6,181 bases of DNA from CAYQAE01 sp964415445 [NCBI: uncultured archaeon] (GCA_964415445.1 CAYQAE010000029.1:13925-20105), one strand, 5' to 3'; counted from the first letter of the stretch, positions 1-6,115 are shown. Translations and numbers: made by a program. Notes: generated by a model not told the origin, from the letters alone.

Positions 1-81
1 AAAAAAGAAAGAAAAGAACACTTAGATAAATTTCCAAATTTATACAAAGAAATTAAGAAAGCTTTTGATCTATCTATTTAA
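1..81 (+). CDS. C-terminal end of an unidentified protein (5' truncated by window)
   Basis: Frame 1 is open from the first base to a TAA stop at 79-81 and encodes 26 residues. The peptide is lysine-rich and amphipathic (KEHLDKFPNLYKEIKKAF) and ends in FDLSI, which fits a C-terminal helix of a soluble protein. The reading is supported by the stop being followed at once by an inverted repeat and then by the TATA box of the next gene. Its last codons share the 12-mer TTTGATCTATCT with the end of the FmdE-family gene downstream (546-557), and both encode FDLS. The rest of the two C-termini is not alike. The fragment is too short to name a family. Confidence 0.6.
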   Translation, partial: KKERKEHLDKFPNLYKEIKKAFDLSI

Positions 82-101
82 TATCTTAATTATCTAAGAT
101 A
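82..101. repeat. Inverted repeat after the partial gene, possible weak terminator
   Basis: TATCTTA (82-88) and TAAGATA (95-101) form a perfect 7-base-pair inverted repeat around a 6-base loop, starting directly after the stop at 79-81. The stem has a single G-C pair, so a hairpin would be weak. A T-tract follows at 121-127, but it lies beyond the next TATA box. It could be a weak 3'-end signal or chance in AT-rich DNA. The same half-sites recur as TATCTTAAGATA at the end of the next gene. Confidence 0.35.
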
Positions 102-113
102 CTCCAAAAATAA

Positions 114-120
114 TATATAA
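114..120 (+). promoter_or_regulatory. Candidate TATA box for the FmdE-family gene
   Basis: TATATAA is preceded by the A-rich stretch CCAAAAAT (104-111), which could serve as a TFB-recognition (BRE) element. Archaeal spacing would put transcription start near 140-146, giving a leader of roughly 13-19 bases before the ATG at 159. The weak SD-like GTGGAT (149-154) would lie within that leader. The assignment rests on motif and spacing only. Confidence 0.45.
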
Positions 121-158
121 TTTTTTTGTAAGGTTTTAAAAAAAATAAGTGGATACAA

Positions 159-560
159 ATGAAAGAGAATCAAATAGAGATAGGAGAACATATACATGGG
201 CATTTAGGTCCTTTTTTGATAATAGGACTTAAAATGGGTAATTTAGCATTAAAAAAACTCAACGCAAAAAAATACTTTGGAATGAAAGTATTTGCAGATA
301 CAGGAACAATAACACCTATGAGTTGCATGTTAGATGGAATTCAAGTATCAACAGGTTGTACTTTAGGGAAAGGAAATATTAAAGTATCAAATGAAAGAAT
401 TCCACGTGCTAGATTTGAATCCAATGGAGATAAATTCATAGTTGAATTGAAACCTAAATGGCTCAAAAAAATTCGAACAATGCTAAAAGAAAAAAATGAA
501 AGAGTTGTTGCAGATTTAATTTGGAATACTGATCACGAAGAATTATTTGATCTATCTTAA
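159..560 (+). CDS. FmdE-family protein (formylmethanofuran dehydrogenase subunit E-like), stand-alone domain
   Basis: This 133-residue soluble protein is one FmdE-type domain. Near the N-terminus it has HIHGHLGPFLIIGLKMG (residues 11-27). In the middle are CMLDGIQVSTGC (56-67) and TLGKGNI (68-74), the family's hallmark region. His13/His15 and Cys67 are the expected metal-ligand candidates. Where many FmdE proteins have HGHLCPG, this one has HGHLGPF, so one Cys is absent; I recall this variant from a recurring archaeal subfamily. There is no C-terminal zinc ribbon and no TM segment. FmdE proteins are often found beside molybdenum/tungsten formylmethanofuran dehydrogenase genes, but their biochemical role is unsettled and no such gene is visible here. 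The start is fixed because the His motif begins at residue 11; the SD is weak (GTGGAT). The stop overlaps that of the convergent HEAT gene. The family call is firm and the function is not. Confidence 0.85.
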   Translation: MKENQIEIGEHIHGHLGPFLIIGLKMGNLALKKLNAKKYFGMKVFADTGTITPMSCMLDGIQVSTGCTLGKGNIKVSNERIPRARFESNGDKFIVELKPKWLKKIRTMLKEKNERVVADLIWNTDHEELFDLS

Positions 561-564
561 GATA
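553..564. repeat. Perfect 12-base palindrome spanning two convergent stop codons
   Basis: TATCTTAAGATA is a perfect palindrome. Its central TTAA holds both the TAA stop of the FmdE-family gene (558-560, plus) and the TAA stop of the HEAT gene (557-559, minus). As a consequence the two proteins end alike, in DLS and DIS. A read-through transcript in either direction would contain it, but it has no loop and is unlikely to form a hairpin terminator. Confidence 0.6.
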
Positions 565-3001
565 TATCTGCAATATTATCAGGATTATTATCTAAAAGTT
601 CATTTATAGATGTCAATATATCTGAAGAGATATTATCTAATTCAGATCTAATATCTTGGGGTATAATTTGATATAAATCAATCAAATTATCAATATATTC
701 TCCCTCTACATTATCAGAATTTACATCAAAAGCAGAAAGTAATTCATTTTTGAAAAGATTTAAATCTGATTCATTAAATTTCACGCCTAAATCAGCCCTA
801 AATTTAGCCAATGTATCTAAAACTTGAAATTGAGATGTTCCAGAATAATTACCTTCTTCTATCATATTAATTAAATTTTCTTTAACTAAATCAACGTTAA
901 AATCAACATTTATTTGTTGTTCAGGAAATAAATCTTTATATAATTCTACAAATTTACCTAAAAACTTAATTAAATCTGATTTATCAGAATTAGTTATATC
1001 AAAATTATCTTTTTGTGAAATATAATTTTCAAAAAAAGGTAAATTCTCAGCAGATCCAAATACTTTTGAAAATATTTTATCCATATTATCTTCTCTTATA
1101 TCCCAAGTAACAATTTTGCTAAAAGCATCAGCAACTAAATCAACTTGTTCATAACTATTTAGAGCAATTTCATCTTTTAGATCAAACAATTTAGATAAAC
1201 CATATCCAGGACATTTTTCAAATGCATTGTAAACTTCATTAGTTAACTGATCTAAATTAGAACCTTTAATATATTCAAACTCATCTCTATAATCCTCTAA
1301 AGATTGTTTATTTTCAAAAAATTCTTTTGAATACTCTTCAAAAAACTGTTTTTCAAATTGATCGATTTGTCTATCAAACCTATGATCTAAACCTTCTTTG
1401 ATCATATCAGAAAAGTTTCTAACATAATTTTCAAATTTTTCATAAACTACATTATCTTTAGTAACAGTTTGATATATTTGGTTATTTTTCTCTAAATCAA
1501 TCTGTCGATTATCTGTAATTTCAAAATTAGATAATTGTTGATTTAGAATATAATTTTCATCTATATCTATATTTTGATCTGTCAAAAGTTCATTATTTTC
1601 AATTCTATCTTCTTTTAGATTTTCAAAATCACTTTGGTTTTCTTTTGTCACAGAGGTATCATAAAAATCATTATCATTAACTTCAGAGATGTTTTCTTCT
1701 TTTTCATTTTGAATGTGGTTATCAATTTTGTCTATTTGAAAATTTTCATTTTTTCTATCATATTCTGTATTTTCTAAATAAAGATTATTATTATTTTTTG
1801 ATTCATCTATATTAGTCTTATCTAAAGACTCATTTTGATTTATAGCAATATTTTCTTTCTCATTTGACAAATTTAAATTATTATCTTCTATTTCATTTTG
1901 ATCTAAATTATTTTTTTCTAAATTATCTATATCAGACTTATTTTCACTTCTATCGATTTCTGAAAATAAATCAATTATCTGATTTAAGATTATAATCTCC
2001 TGATGAGGTGCTTGTTCTAATTCATCATCTACAATATTGCTATCTTCAAGATTATCAGCTTGTTTATGATCTCTACCACCGATACCTAATTTTAGATCAG
2101 AAAAATCAACTAAACGTTCTTCTCTTCTATCTTCAGAAAACTTCAAATCAGAATCTCTACCATATTCTTCTTGTTGCTGTCTCAATTTTGTAAGTTTTTT
2201 ATTTGGAGTAATTTTTCCAAACAATTTTAGAAGAGATACTTGAATATTTCTTCGATTAGTAATTTCTATTTTTCTAAGTTCATTTTTTAAAAAATCTTGA
2301 TGTTGTTTGTTGTCCTTATTTTTATGCTCAATATATTGAGATATAACTTTCCTTATAAAATTTGGATTTTTCTGAAACATTAAACTTAAACAATAACAAA
2401 TAGACCAATTTATAGAAGAATAATCAGACTTTATCTCAGATATAAGTGCAAATATAATTTTTACAAAATCATTGTTATCTAAAAATGAACTATCTTTTTT
2501 ATATGCCAATCCAAATCCAAATATAATCTCATCAGCTATATCAAAGTTTTGAGATATATTAGGAATAATATCTAAAAAAACCTCTTTTACAAGATATGGT
2601 CGAGCTGCTGCAATCTCTCTTATTATTTTGGCAGATGTGTTTCTGACCGCCATATTTCCACAAACTATCAAATATTTTATTTTGTGAATAAATTTATCTA
2701 GATAATTTGATTCTAAAATTTTCATTTTCATAAAAAATTTCAAAGATTGTTCCACAATCTGCATATTTTTATTATATAGAAGATATAAAAAATCAGCAAT
2801 TTTAAGTCCCTTTAATTTAGCAATATCTAACTCATTCAAAATTTCAAGAGATTTAAGACAAATTTCAGAGCTTTTATCTTTTAGGTTTAAAATAAGAAAA
2901 TCAATATGATCTTTATTTAGATCTATTGAATTTAGAGATGATTTCAAATTATCTAAATAATTATTTTTCTCGCTACTACTTTTATCTAAGAGCTTTTTCA
3001 T
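557..3001 (-). CDS. Large HEAT-repeat protein with Asn-rich acidic linker and helical C-terminal region
   Basis: This 814-residue protein has no signal peptide or membrane segment and is probably a cytosolic scaffold or adaptor. Residues about 30-265 form helical HEAT/ARM-like repeats; the clearest is at 105-150, with VRNTSAKIIREIAAARP followed by VFLDIIPNI. Residues about 270-312 are charged and hold two similar short motifs, GRDSDLKF and FSDLKLGIGGRD. Residues about 353-515 are low-complexity, acidic and Asn-rich (15 Asn in residues 361-410) and look disordered. Residues about 516-814 are predicted helical, with repeating stretches near 582, 701, 745 and 791 (for example DLNLFKNELLSAFD and SSDILTSINELLD). 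No enzyme motif is visible. The ATG at 3001 is the first possible start after an in-frame stop. It lacks an SD but sits about 26 bases from a TATA box, suggesting a leaderless mRNA. It is divergent from an AAA ATPase with a related HEAT-like N-terminus, so an adaptor or substrate role for that ATPase is plausible inference. Family name unknown. Confidence 0.8.
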   Translation of the reverse strand: MKKLLDKSSSEKNNYLDNLKSSLNSIDLNKDHIDFLILNLKDKSSEICLKSLEILNELDIAKLKGLKIADFLYLLYNKNMQIVEQSLKFFMKMKILESNYLDKFIHKIKYLIVCGNMAVRNTSAKIIREIAAARPYLVKEVFLDIIPNISQNFDIADEIIFGFGLAYKKDSSFLDNNDFVKIIFALISEIKSDYSSINWSICYCLSLMFQKNPNFIRKVISQYIEHKNKDNKQHQDFLKNELRKIEITNRRNIQVSLLKLFGKITPNKKLTKLRQQQEEYGRDSDLKFSEDRREERLVDFSDLKLGIGGRDHKQADNLEDSNIVDDELEQAPHQEIIILNQIIDLFSEIDRSENKSDIDNLEKNNLDQNEIEDNNLNLSNEKENIAINQNESLDKTNIDESKNNNNLYLENTEYDRKNENFQIDKIDNHIQNEKEENISEVNDNDFYDTSVTKENQSDFENLKEDRIENNELLTDQNIDIDENYILNQQLSNFEITDNRQIDLEKNNQIYQTVTKDNVVYEKFENYVRNFSDMIKEGLDHRFDRQIDQFEKQFFEEYSKEFFENKQSLEDYRDEFEYIKGSNLDQLTNEVYNAFEKCPGYGLSKLFDLKDEIALNSYEQVDLVADAFSKIVTWDIREDNMDKIFSKVFGSAENLPFFENYISQKDNFDITNSDKSDLIKFLGKFVELYKDLFPEQQINVDFNVDLVKENLINMIEEGNYSGTSQFQVLDTLAKFRADLGVKFNESDLNLFKNELLSAFDVNSDNVEGEYIDNLIDLYQIIPQDIRSELDNISSDILTSINELLDNNPDNIADIS

Positions 3002-3022
3002 ATTATTATTATCTAATCTTAT

Positions 3023-3030
3023 TATTTATA
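3023..3030 (-). promoter_or_regulatory. TATA box of the HEAT-repeat gene, probably leaderless
   Basis: The minus strand reads TATAAATA, a close match to the archaeal TATA consensus. Its centre is about 26 bases upstream of the ATG at 3001, the usual distance from TATA box to transcription start. No SD lies directly before that ATG. The box position and the missing SD together point to a leaderless transcript. The upstream GTGGTGA is not a typical purine-rich BRE. Confidence 0.5.
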
Positions 3031-3071
3031 TCACCACTAAAAGATATTAACTTTTTGAGAGATCTTATCAA

Positions 3072-3079
3072 TTTATATT
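3072..3079 (+). promoter_or_regulatory. Candidate TATA box for the AAA-TIM-barrel operon
   Basis: TTTATATT differs from the archaeal TTTATATA consensus at one position. It would start transcription near 3100, leaving a leader of about 80 bases. CTATAAAAA near 3096-3104 is an alternative that would give a shorter leader. The choice between them cannot be made from sequence alone. Confidence 0.3.
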
Positions 3080-3165
3080 TGCACAAAAACTAAATCTATA
3101 AAAATTCATCTAAAAGATCAAGATTTAATAGTTCTACAAAAAGATATAGAGATTATTTTTAAGCA

Positions 3166-3171
3166 AGAGGA
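3166..3171 (+). promoter_or_regulatory. Ribosome binding site for the AAA ATPase gene
   Basis: AGAGGA lies 10 bases upstream of the ATG at 3182 and matches the GGAGG-type SD. An ATG at 3172 abuts it in another frame, but it is too close to be served by this site and opens only a 17-codon reading frame. This supports 3182 as the start. Confidence 0.55.
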
Positions 3172-3181
3172 ATGCATTTGT

Positions 3182-4342
3182 ATGGAGCCAGTAAAAAACA
3201 AACAATTAATTCTATCAAGAATTAAAGAAAATGATGTAGATTTTGCATTAAGTCATATGGATGAATTATTAGTACTTATTGAAGATAAAGATCAAAATAT
3301 AAGAAAAGAAACTGCAAATATACTAAAAGACATATCTAAAAAACATCCTCCTGGCTTTCATAATTCTATTTTATCATATGAACTACGCACTGGCAAAGAT
3401 TTAATGGAACAGATAAATTTTATTCTAAAAGAAAGTGAAAAAGACAAAAAAAGCAAGGAAATGATAACTTTTGAAGATATTGGAGGATTAGAAGATTTAA
3501 AAGAAGTTATAAGAGAATCCATAATTTATCCTTTCAAAAATCCAAAATTAGCAGAAGAGTTTGGAATTGAAAGCGGTGGCGGTGCTCTATTTTATGGACC
3601 ACCTGGTTGTGGGAAAACTTATGTAGTAAAAGCTGCAGTAGGCGAATGTAATGTTCCATGGGTAAATGCAAAAATTAGCGATATTGTAAGTAAATATCAT
3701 GGAGAGACCGAACAAAACATAGCCAATTTATTCCAAAATGCAAGAAATCAAGCCCCATCTATTCTTTTTATAGATGAAATTGATTCATTAGGTGGAAGAC
3801 GAGATATGATGGATAAACGCTTTGAGAAAATGGAAATAAATCAACTTTTAACTGAAATGGATGGACTGGCTGATTCAAATAAAAATGTTCTAATTATTGC
3901 TGCAACTAATGCACCCTGGGATGTTGATCCCGCACTTAGAAGAACAGGACGATTTAATAAAATGATATATGTGCCACCTCCAGATTTTCAATCTAGAATT
4001 GAGATATTTAAAATCCATACCAAAAAAATGCCAATAGTGGATAATCTTGAATATGATATATTAGCTGATATGACTGAGGGATATTCTGCGGCAGATATAC
4101 GTGAGATATGCAAAGAAGCTAAAGTTATAACTTGGAAAGAAGCAATGAGAGATGGAACAAGAAGAAAAGTAAATATAGAAGATTTCAAGAAGGTAATTTC
4201 AAAGAGAAATTCATCGCTTATTCCTTGGTTTAGGATGGCAAAAGTGCAACTGGAGAGAAGCGGAGAGAAAGATCTATACAACGATCTCTACAAATCAATA
4301 CAAGAATTTGACAAAATTAGGTTTGATTTAGATGAATACTGA
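3182..4342 (+). CDS. Single-domain AAA ATPase with HEAT-like N-terminal segment (VAT/Cdc48-type)
   Basis: This 386-residue ATPase probably forms a hexamer that remodels or unfolds protein substrates in the cytosol. Residues 1-90 are helical; 27-60 have a HEAT-like pattern (LIEDKDQNIRKETANILKDI). The AAA core follows the entry motif FEDIGGLEDLKEVI (97-110). Visible motifs are Walker A GPPGCGKT (139-146), a pore-loop segment with an aromatic residue KYHGETE (171-177), Walker B ILFIDEID (194-201, catalytic Glu199), sensor 1 Asn243, and probable arginine fingers Arg254 and Arg257 in ALRRTGRFNK. The lid carries GYSAADIREICKEA (300-313). The usual RPGRFD reads RTGRFN, a mild variation. The C-terminus (about 345-386) is a further helical tail. 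It has one AAA domain, unlike Cdc48/VAT with two, and lacks the coiled-coil/OB N-domain of PAN. It is divergent from the HEAT gene and overlaps the next gene by 11 bases. An active ATPase is near certain; its substrate is unknown. Confidence 0.93.
   Translation: MEPVKNKQLILSRIKENDVDFALSHMDELLVLIEDKDQNIRKETANILKDISKKHPPGFHNSILSYELRTGKDLMEQINFILKESEKDKKSKEMITFEDIGGLEDLKEVIRESIIYPFKNPKLAEEFGIESGGGALFYGPPGCGKTYVVKAAVGECNVPWVNAKISDIVSKYHGETEQNIANLFQNARNQAPSILFIDEIDSLGGRRDMMDKRFEKMEINQLLTEMDGLADSNKNVLIIAATNAPWDVDPALRRTGRFNKMIYVPPPDFQSRIEIFKIHTKKMPIVDNLEYDILADMTEGYSAADIREICKEAKVITWKEAMRDGTRRKVNIEDFKKVISKRNSSLIPWFRMAKVQLERSGEKDLYNDLYKSIQEFDKIRFDLDEY
4319..4322 (+). promoter_or_regulatory. Weak internal SD for the TIM-barrel gene
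   Basis: AGGT lies 9 bases upstream of the ATG at 4332, inside the 3' end of the AAA gene. The match to the SD is short. With the 11-base overlap, it suggests that ribosomes finishing the ATPase help start the next protein (translational coupling). Confidence 0.3.
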
Positions 4343-5843
4343 AGTGAACAAATTAAACGGTTTTCTAATACACCCCTGGGATTTATTAGATGAGGGAGCA
4401 ATTGCAGTATTGGATAATCTTCGAGGATTAGGATTTAATTCTGTATTTGTAGGTATAAATAGTATCGCACAAAAACATCCCCCCTTTCCTGTTAAAGCTC
4501 AACTTACTCACAACCCAAAAAGAACAGCGCATATTTCTGAAAAAGGAACTTACTATTACAATTTTAATAAAGATCTATATGAAAAAATGCATATGCCTCT
4601 GCAAAAAACTATTGCCCCAAATATAGTAGATAGAGATGCCTTATCTGAGGCTACAAAGCATAAAGAGGAGTTTAACATTAAAGTATATGCATGGGTTAAA
4701 TTACTTTCAAATGATTATTTAGCAGAGGAGTGTCCAGAATATAGTGTTGTCAATAGTTTAGGTGAGAGAAATGAACAATGGCTATGTTTTAACAATCCTA
4801 ACGTTGAAAAATTTCAGATAGAACTAATAAAAGAGATTATCACTAAATATAATATTGAGGGGATATTGCTTGATGGAGTGCAACATGTATACCCCTATCT
4901 AAATTTATTATGGTTACATAGAGGATTTACTTGCTTTTGTGAACACTGTCAACTTAAAATGAGAAAATACAATATAGATATTGATAGACTAAAGCAAGAA
5001 TTAACCAATTTTCATGAATCAATAAAAACATTTGATCTTAAAGATTTAGAAAAGTTTAGATCTAAAAATTTAGAAGACATCAAATCAATCTTCTACGACA
5101 AAATTGAGATATATAAATGGATCTATTTTAAATTTAGAACATTAAATAAATTTATAGCTAAAATATATAGAGAAATAAAAAATTATTCTAAAGATAGCCA
5201 GTTAGGAGTAAGTATGTGGTCTCCTCGCTCTTCATGGATGGTAGGTCAATCTTACAAAATGATATCTCAAAATTGTGATTGGATTATGCCTATGATCTAC
5301 AGAAGAATGTGGGGACTATTTAGCTACAATATTGTCCAGGAGCTTAAAAAAAATGTTAGAGGAGTAAGTTTTTTCCAAAAAATTAGAGGAAAAGCAAACA
5401 AAGAGCTACTTGAATCTTTTTTTAAATTCAACAATTTTAAAGGACCATATGAATTATACAAACTAAGACATGGAGTAGATCCAGATATAATTAGGTCAGA
5501 AATTGAAGAAATAGATTATATACTAAATGAAGTACCACTATCATATGAACGTCAAAAAGACTGGGGAATAGCACATATGATACGATATCTATTTGAGAAT
5601 CCTGACAAAATTTCTCCAAGATTTTATGAATTTGAATTTCCAAAACCAAAAAAAGTTCCAATCTACCCAAGTATTGAACTTTGGGATCCCGCATCCAAAG
5701 AACCTACACCACCACTATGTAGAGATTCAGTTAAAAAAGCTAAAGAAGCTAAAACAGATGGATTTATATTCCAATCATATGGTTGGGCTCCAATGCAAAA
5801 TATATATGCAATATCAGAGGATATTAAAGAATCCCAAAGCTAG
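4332..5843 (+). CDS. TIM-barrel glycoside-hydrolase-like protein (GHL family-like), probably cytosolic
   Basis: The 503-residue protein resembles the putative-glycosidase TIM-barrel families (GHL6/GHL10-type). Strand-like segments recur as expected of a barrel: GFLIHPW (10-16), FNSVFVGI (35-42), IKVYAWVKLL (116-125), IEGILLDGVQ (175-184), LGVSMW (291-296), DWIMPMIY (316-323) and DGFIFQSYGW (476-485). Asp181 in GILLDG is the best catalytic candidate. A Cys cluster follows in HRGFTCFCEHC (196-206: Cys201, Cys203, Cys206), a pattern I associate with GHL6-type proteins. No signal peptide, transmembrane segment or carbohydrate-binding module is visible, so it is likely intracellular, unlike many polysaccharide degraders. 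The start overlaps the AAA gene by 11 bases, and the next Met is not until residue 86. The stop shares CTAG with the convergent isomerase gene. Substrate and activity are unknown; a non-hydrolytic role cannot be excluded. Confidence 0.7.
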   Translation: MNTEVNKLNGFLIHPWDLLDEGAIAVLDNLRGLGFNSVFVGINSIAQKHPPFPVKAQLTHNPKRTAHISEKGTYYYNFNKDLYEKMHMPLQKTIAPNIVDRDALSEATKHKEEFNIKVYAWVKLLSNDYLAEECPEYSVVNSLGERNEQWLCFNNPNVEKFQIELIKEIITKYNIEGILLDGVQHVYPYLNLLWLHRGFTCFCEHCQLKMRKYNIDIDRLKQELTNFHESIKTFDLKDLEKFRSKNLEDIKSIFYDKIEIYKWIYFKFRTLNKFIAKIYREIKNYSKDSQLGVSMWSPRSSWMVGQSYKMISQNCDWIMPMIYRRMWGLFSYNIVQELKKNVRGVSFFQKIRGKANKELLESFFKFNNFKGPYELYKLRHGVDPDIIRSEIEEIDYILNEVPLSYERQKDWGIAHMIRYLFENPDKISPRFYEFEFPKPKKVPIYPSIELWDPASKEPTPPLCRDSVKKAKEAKTDGFIFQSYGWAPMQNIYAISEDIKESQS

Positions 5844-6115
5844 CCGTCTCGTCTTATAATATGATACCCAAATTGAGTCTTAACTAAGCCTGAAACTTCA
5901 CCCACATCTAGATCAAATGCAGCCTTTTCAAATTCTTTTACCATCTGACCACGTCCAAACTCACCTAATGATCCTCCTCTTTTTTTAGAAGGACAAGTTG
6001 AATACTTTTTAGCTAACTCTTCAAATTTAGCACCATGATTTAGCTCATCTAAAACAGCTTCAGCTTTCGACATTTTAGGCATCAAAATATGGGAAGCTTT
6101 TATTTTATTTGCCAT
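5840..6115 (-). CDS. Parvulin-type peptidyl-prolyl cis-trans isomerase, minimal single domain
   Basis: A stand-alone parvulin (rotamase) of 91 residues that catalyses cis-trans isomerisation of X-Pro bonds in the cytosol. The domain starts at once with KIKASHILM and ends in FGYHIIRRDG. Active-site residues are all present: His9, Cys41 (in STCPSKKRGGSLGEFGRGQM), Met58, Phe62 and His85. Length and sequence closely resemble E. coli PpiC (Par10) and the small archaeal parvulins, with no signal peptide or phosphate-binding basic extension of the Pin1 kind seen. The frame stays open upstream to an ATG at 6175, but ATG 6115 is preferred: it has an SD-like GAGATGATC, the domain begins there, and the extra 20 residues look unlike the family. 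The gene converges on the TIM-barrel gene with a 4-base overlap. This is probably a housekeeping chaperone unrelated to the AAA module. Confidence 0.92.
   Translation of the reverse strand: MANKIKASHILMPKMSKAEAVLDELNHGAKFEELAKKYSTCPSKKRGGSLGEFGRGQMVKEFEKAAFDLDVGEVSGLVKTQFGYHIIRRDG

Larger units (their letters stand above)
3002..3181. other. Divergent intergenic region between HEAT and AAA genes
   Basis: These 180 bases separate two divergently transcribed genes and are very AT-rich. They hold a good minus-strand TATA box (3023-3030), plus-strand TATA candidates (3072-3079 and the weaker CTATAAAAA near 3096-3104), and an SD for the AAA gene (3166-3171). The 9-mer CTAAAAGAT occurs at 3037-3045 and 3110-3118, with a looser copy at 3134-3145. 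I saw no convincing small gene or structured RNA. Shared regulation of the two genes is possible. Confidence 0.6.

Noticed and set aside
2008-2193. 61-codon plus-strand ORF
   Set aside because: It lies wholly inside the HEAT gene on the opposite strand, is Leu/Tyr/His-rich as expected of an antisense shadow, and has no SD or promoter.
3037-3145. CTAAAAGAT copies as operators in the divergent region
   Set aside because: Close relatives of this 9-mer are frequent across the AT-rich window, including inside the HEAT gene, and the spacing shows no pattern.
3172-3225. 17-codon upstream ORF starting at ATG 3172, overlapping the AAA start
   Set aside because: The SD lies almost against this ATG, the peptide is nondescript, and 3182 has the better spacing; a regulatory uORF cannot be supported.
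3988-4281. 97-codon minus-strand ORF
   Set aside because: It is antisense to the AAA lid region, which is clearly coding and conserved, and its product shows no recognisable motif.
3182-4342. AAA protein as PAN or as CdvC/Vps4
   Set aside because: There is no N-terminal coiled coil with OB domain as in PAN, and no MIT domain or Vps4-type C-terminal helix; the HEAT-like N-terminus and classic-clade sensor 2 fit neither.
5491-5694. 67-codon minus-strand ORF
   Set aside because: It is antisense to the TIM-barrel gene, with no SD and no family resemblance.
5593-5859. 88-codon plus-strand ORF overlapping the end of the TIM-barrel gene
   Set aside because: It is a shifted-frame shadow of the TIM-barrel C-terminus, which stays open and barrel-like to its stop; it also lacks a start signal.
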